A DNA stretch of 64,000 nt. It comes from Haliclystus octoradiatus. Its lineage: Eukaryota; Cnidaria; Staurozoa; Stauromedusae; Haliclystidae. Below the pieces are notes generated by a model. That model was not told where the DNA came from, searched no databases, and saw nothing but the letters and a program-made list of their open reading frames with translations. A program made the translations under genes and the position numbers. The stretch covers positions 3,312,578 to 3,376,577 of the forward strand of contig OU744450.1 of the NCBI GenBank assembly GCA_916610825.1, in the 5' to 3' direction. Below are positions 63,601-64,000 of the stretch, one piece after another. Within the stretch, counting starts at the first letter, position 1, and each line of letters starts with the position of its first letter.

Positions 63601-64000
63601 TAACTACATGCTGTCAAACATTTTGATGAAAAATACGGAGAGTTATAATTAGCGTACATACGTTTGAAGCAACTCTCTTTTATATGTTAAGATTTGAAAG
63701 AGTTCCATGCTTTCTAATGGCTCATATACCCAAATAGTTTTAATATTAATAGGGTCTGCGTAATGCCCACAGAAAGCTTATGCTGGGCAGAATTGGGGAA
63801 ATGGCTGAAACTTGATGAAACCGTTGTTTGCTCAAAAGTTCATCAGTCAATTTCTAGGGGGTTCTGCCAAACTAGAAACCAGATCTTGATTTGCTGATAA
63901 ACAATAGGCAAAAATGGTTTCCTCACATTTCATCCACTTCCACAAAACATTACTCATACCCTACTAATCATTCAAAGATGATTTTGGTCTGCTCGAAAGC
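63601..64000. other. unc80 intron 37, right edge of window
   Basis: No exon recognised to the end of the window; the UNC80 C-terminal quarter must lie further right. Confidence 0.5.

Overview
This is a window of AT-rich animal nuclear DNA dense in introns and repeats. The evidence is GT-AG introns, a spliced unc80 gene (UNC80 is an animal NALCN-channel subunit), a two-exon ALKBH4 gene, a U6 snRNA gene with a TATA box, tRNA-derived SINEs, LINEs and many small DNA transposons. The protein matches are clear but divergent from vertebrates, so I read it as an invertebrate; the phylum cannot be fixed from the sequence alone.

Layout. 1-3000: no gene; one TTAA-flanked element. 3013-5750: a LINE with an 849-codon open frame and a truncated 5' end. 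6183-6515 (-): first exon of a small secreted cysteine-rich protein. 6840-7150: a broken retroelement fragment. 7557-8516 (-): a single-exon SLC35G/EamA-type transporter. 10518-10624 (-): U6 snRNA. 11340-13320: a decayed LINE split by a GC-ended foldback element, with two more copies of that element downstream. 15155-16152 (-): ALKBH4, with a tandem duplication of its 3' end just downstream. 16660-21190: SINEs, inverted duplications and microsatellites. 21239 to the right edge (+): unc80, of which I could chain 37 exons (6802 coding nt, 2267 codons, every junction in phase); the last part of the gene lies beyond the window.

Working together. UNC80 is the large scaffold of the NALCN sodium-leak channel complex and sets neuronal resting excitability. 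ALKBH4 is an Fe(II)/2-oxoglutarate demethylase, and the SLC35G protein is a drug/metabolite-superfamily membrane transporter. The genes are unrelated neighbours, not an operon.

The most distinctive aspect is the mobile-element landscape inside unc80. There are about 20 copies of a pogo/Tigger-like MITE (several within 8-30 nt of splice sites), an 857-bp relative of it, three non-autonomous hAT elements with perfect 8-bp target duplications, a GTTCATGAAC foldback family, two tRNA-SINE families and TTAA-flanked elements. Just upstream and in intron 1 there are long hairpins whose arms carry hammerhead-ribozyme-like cores.
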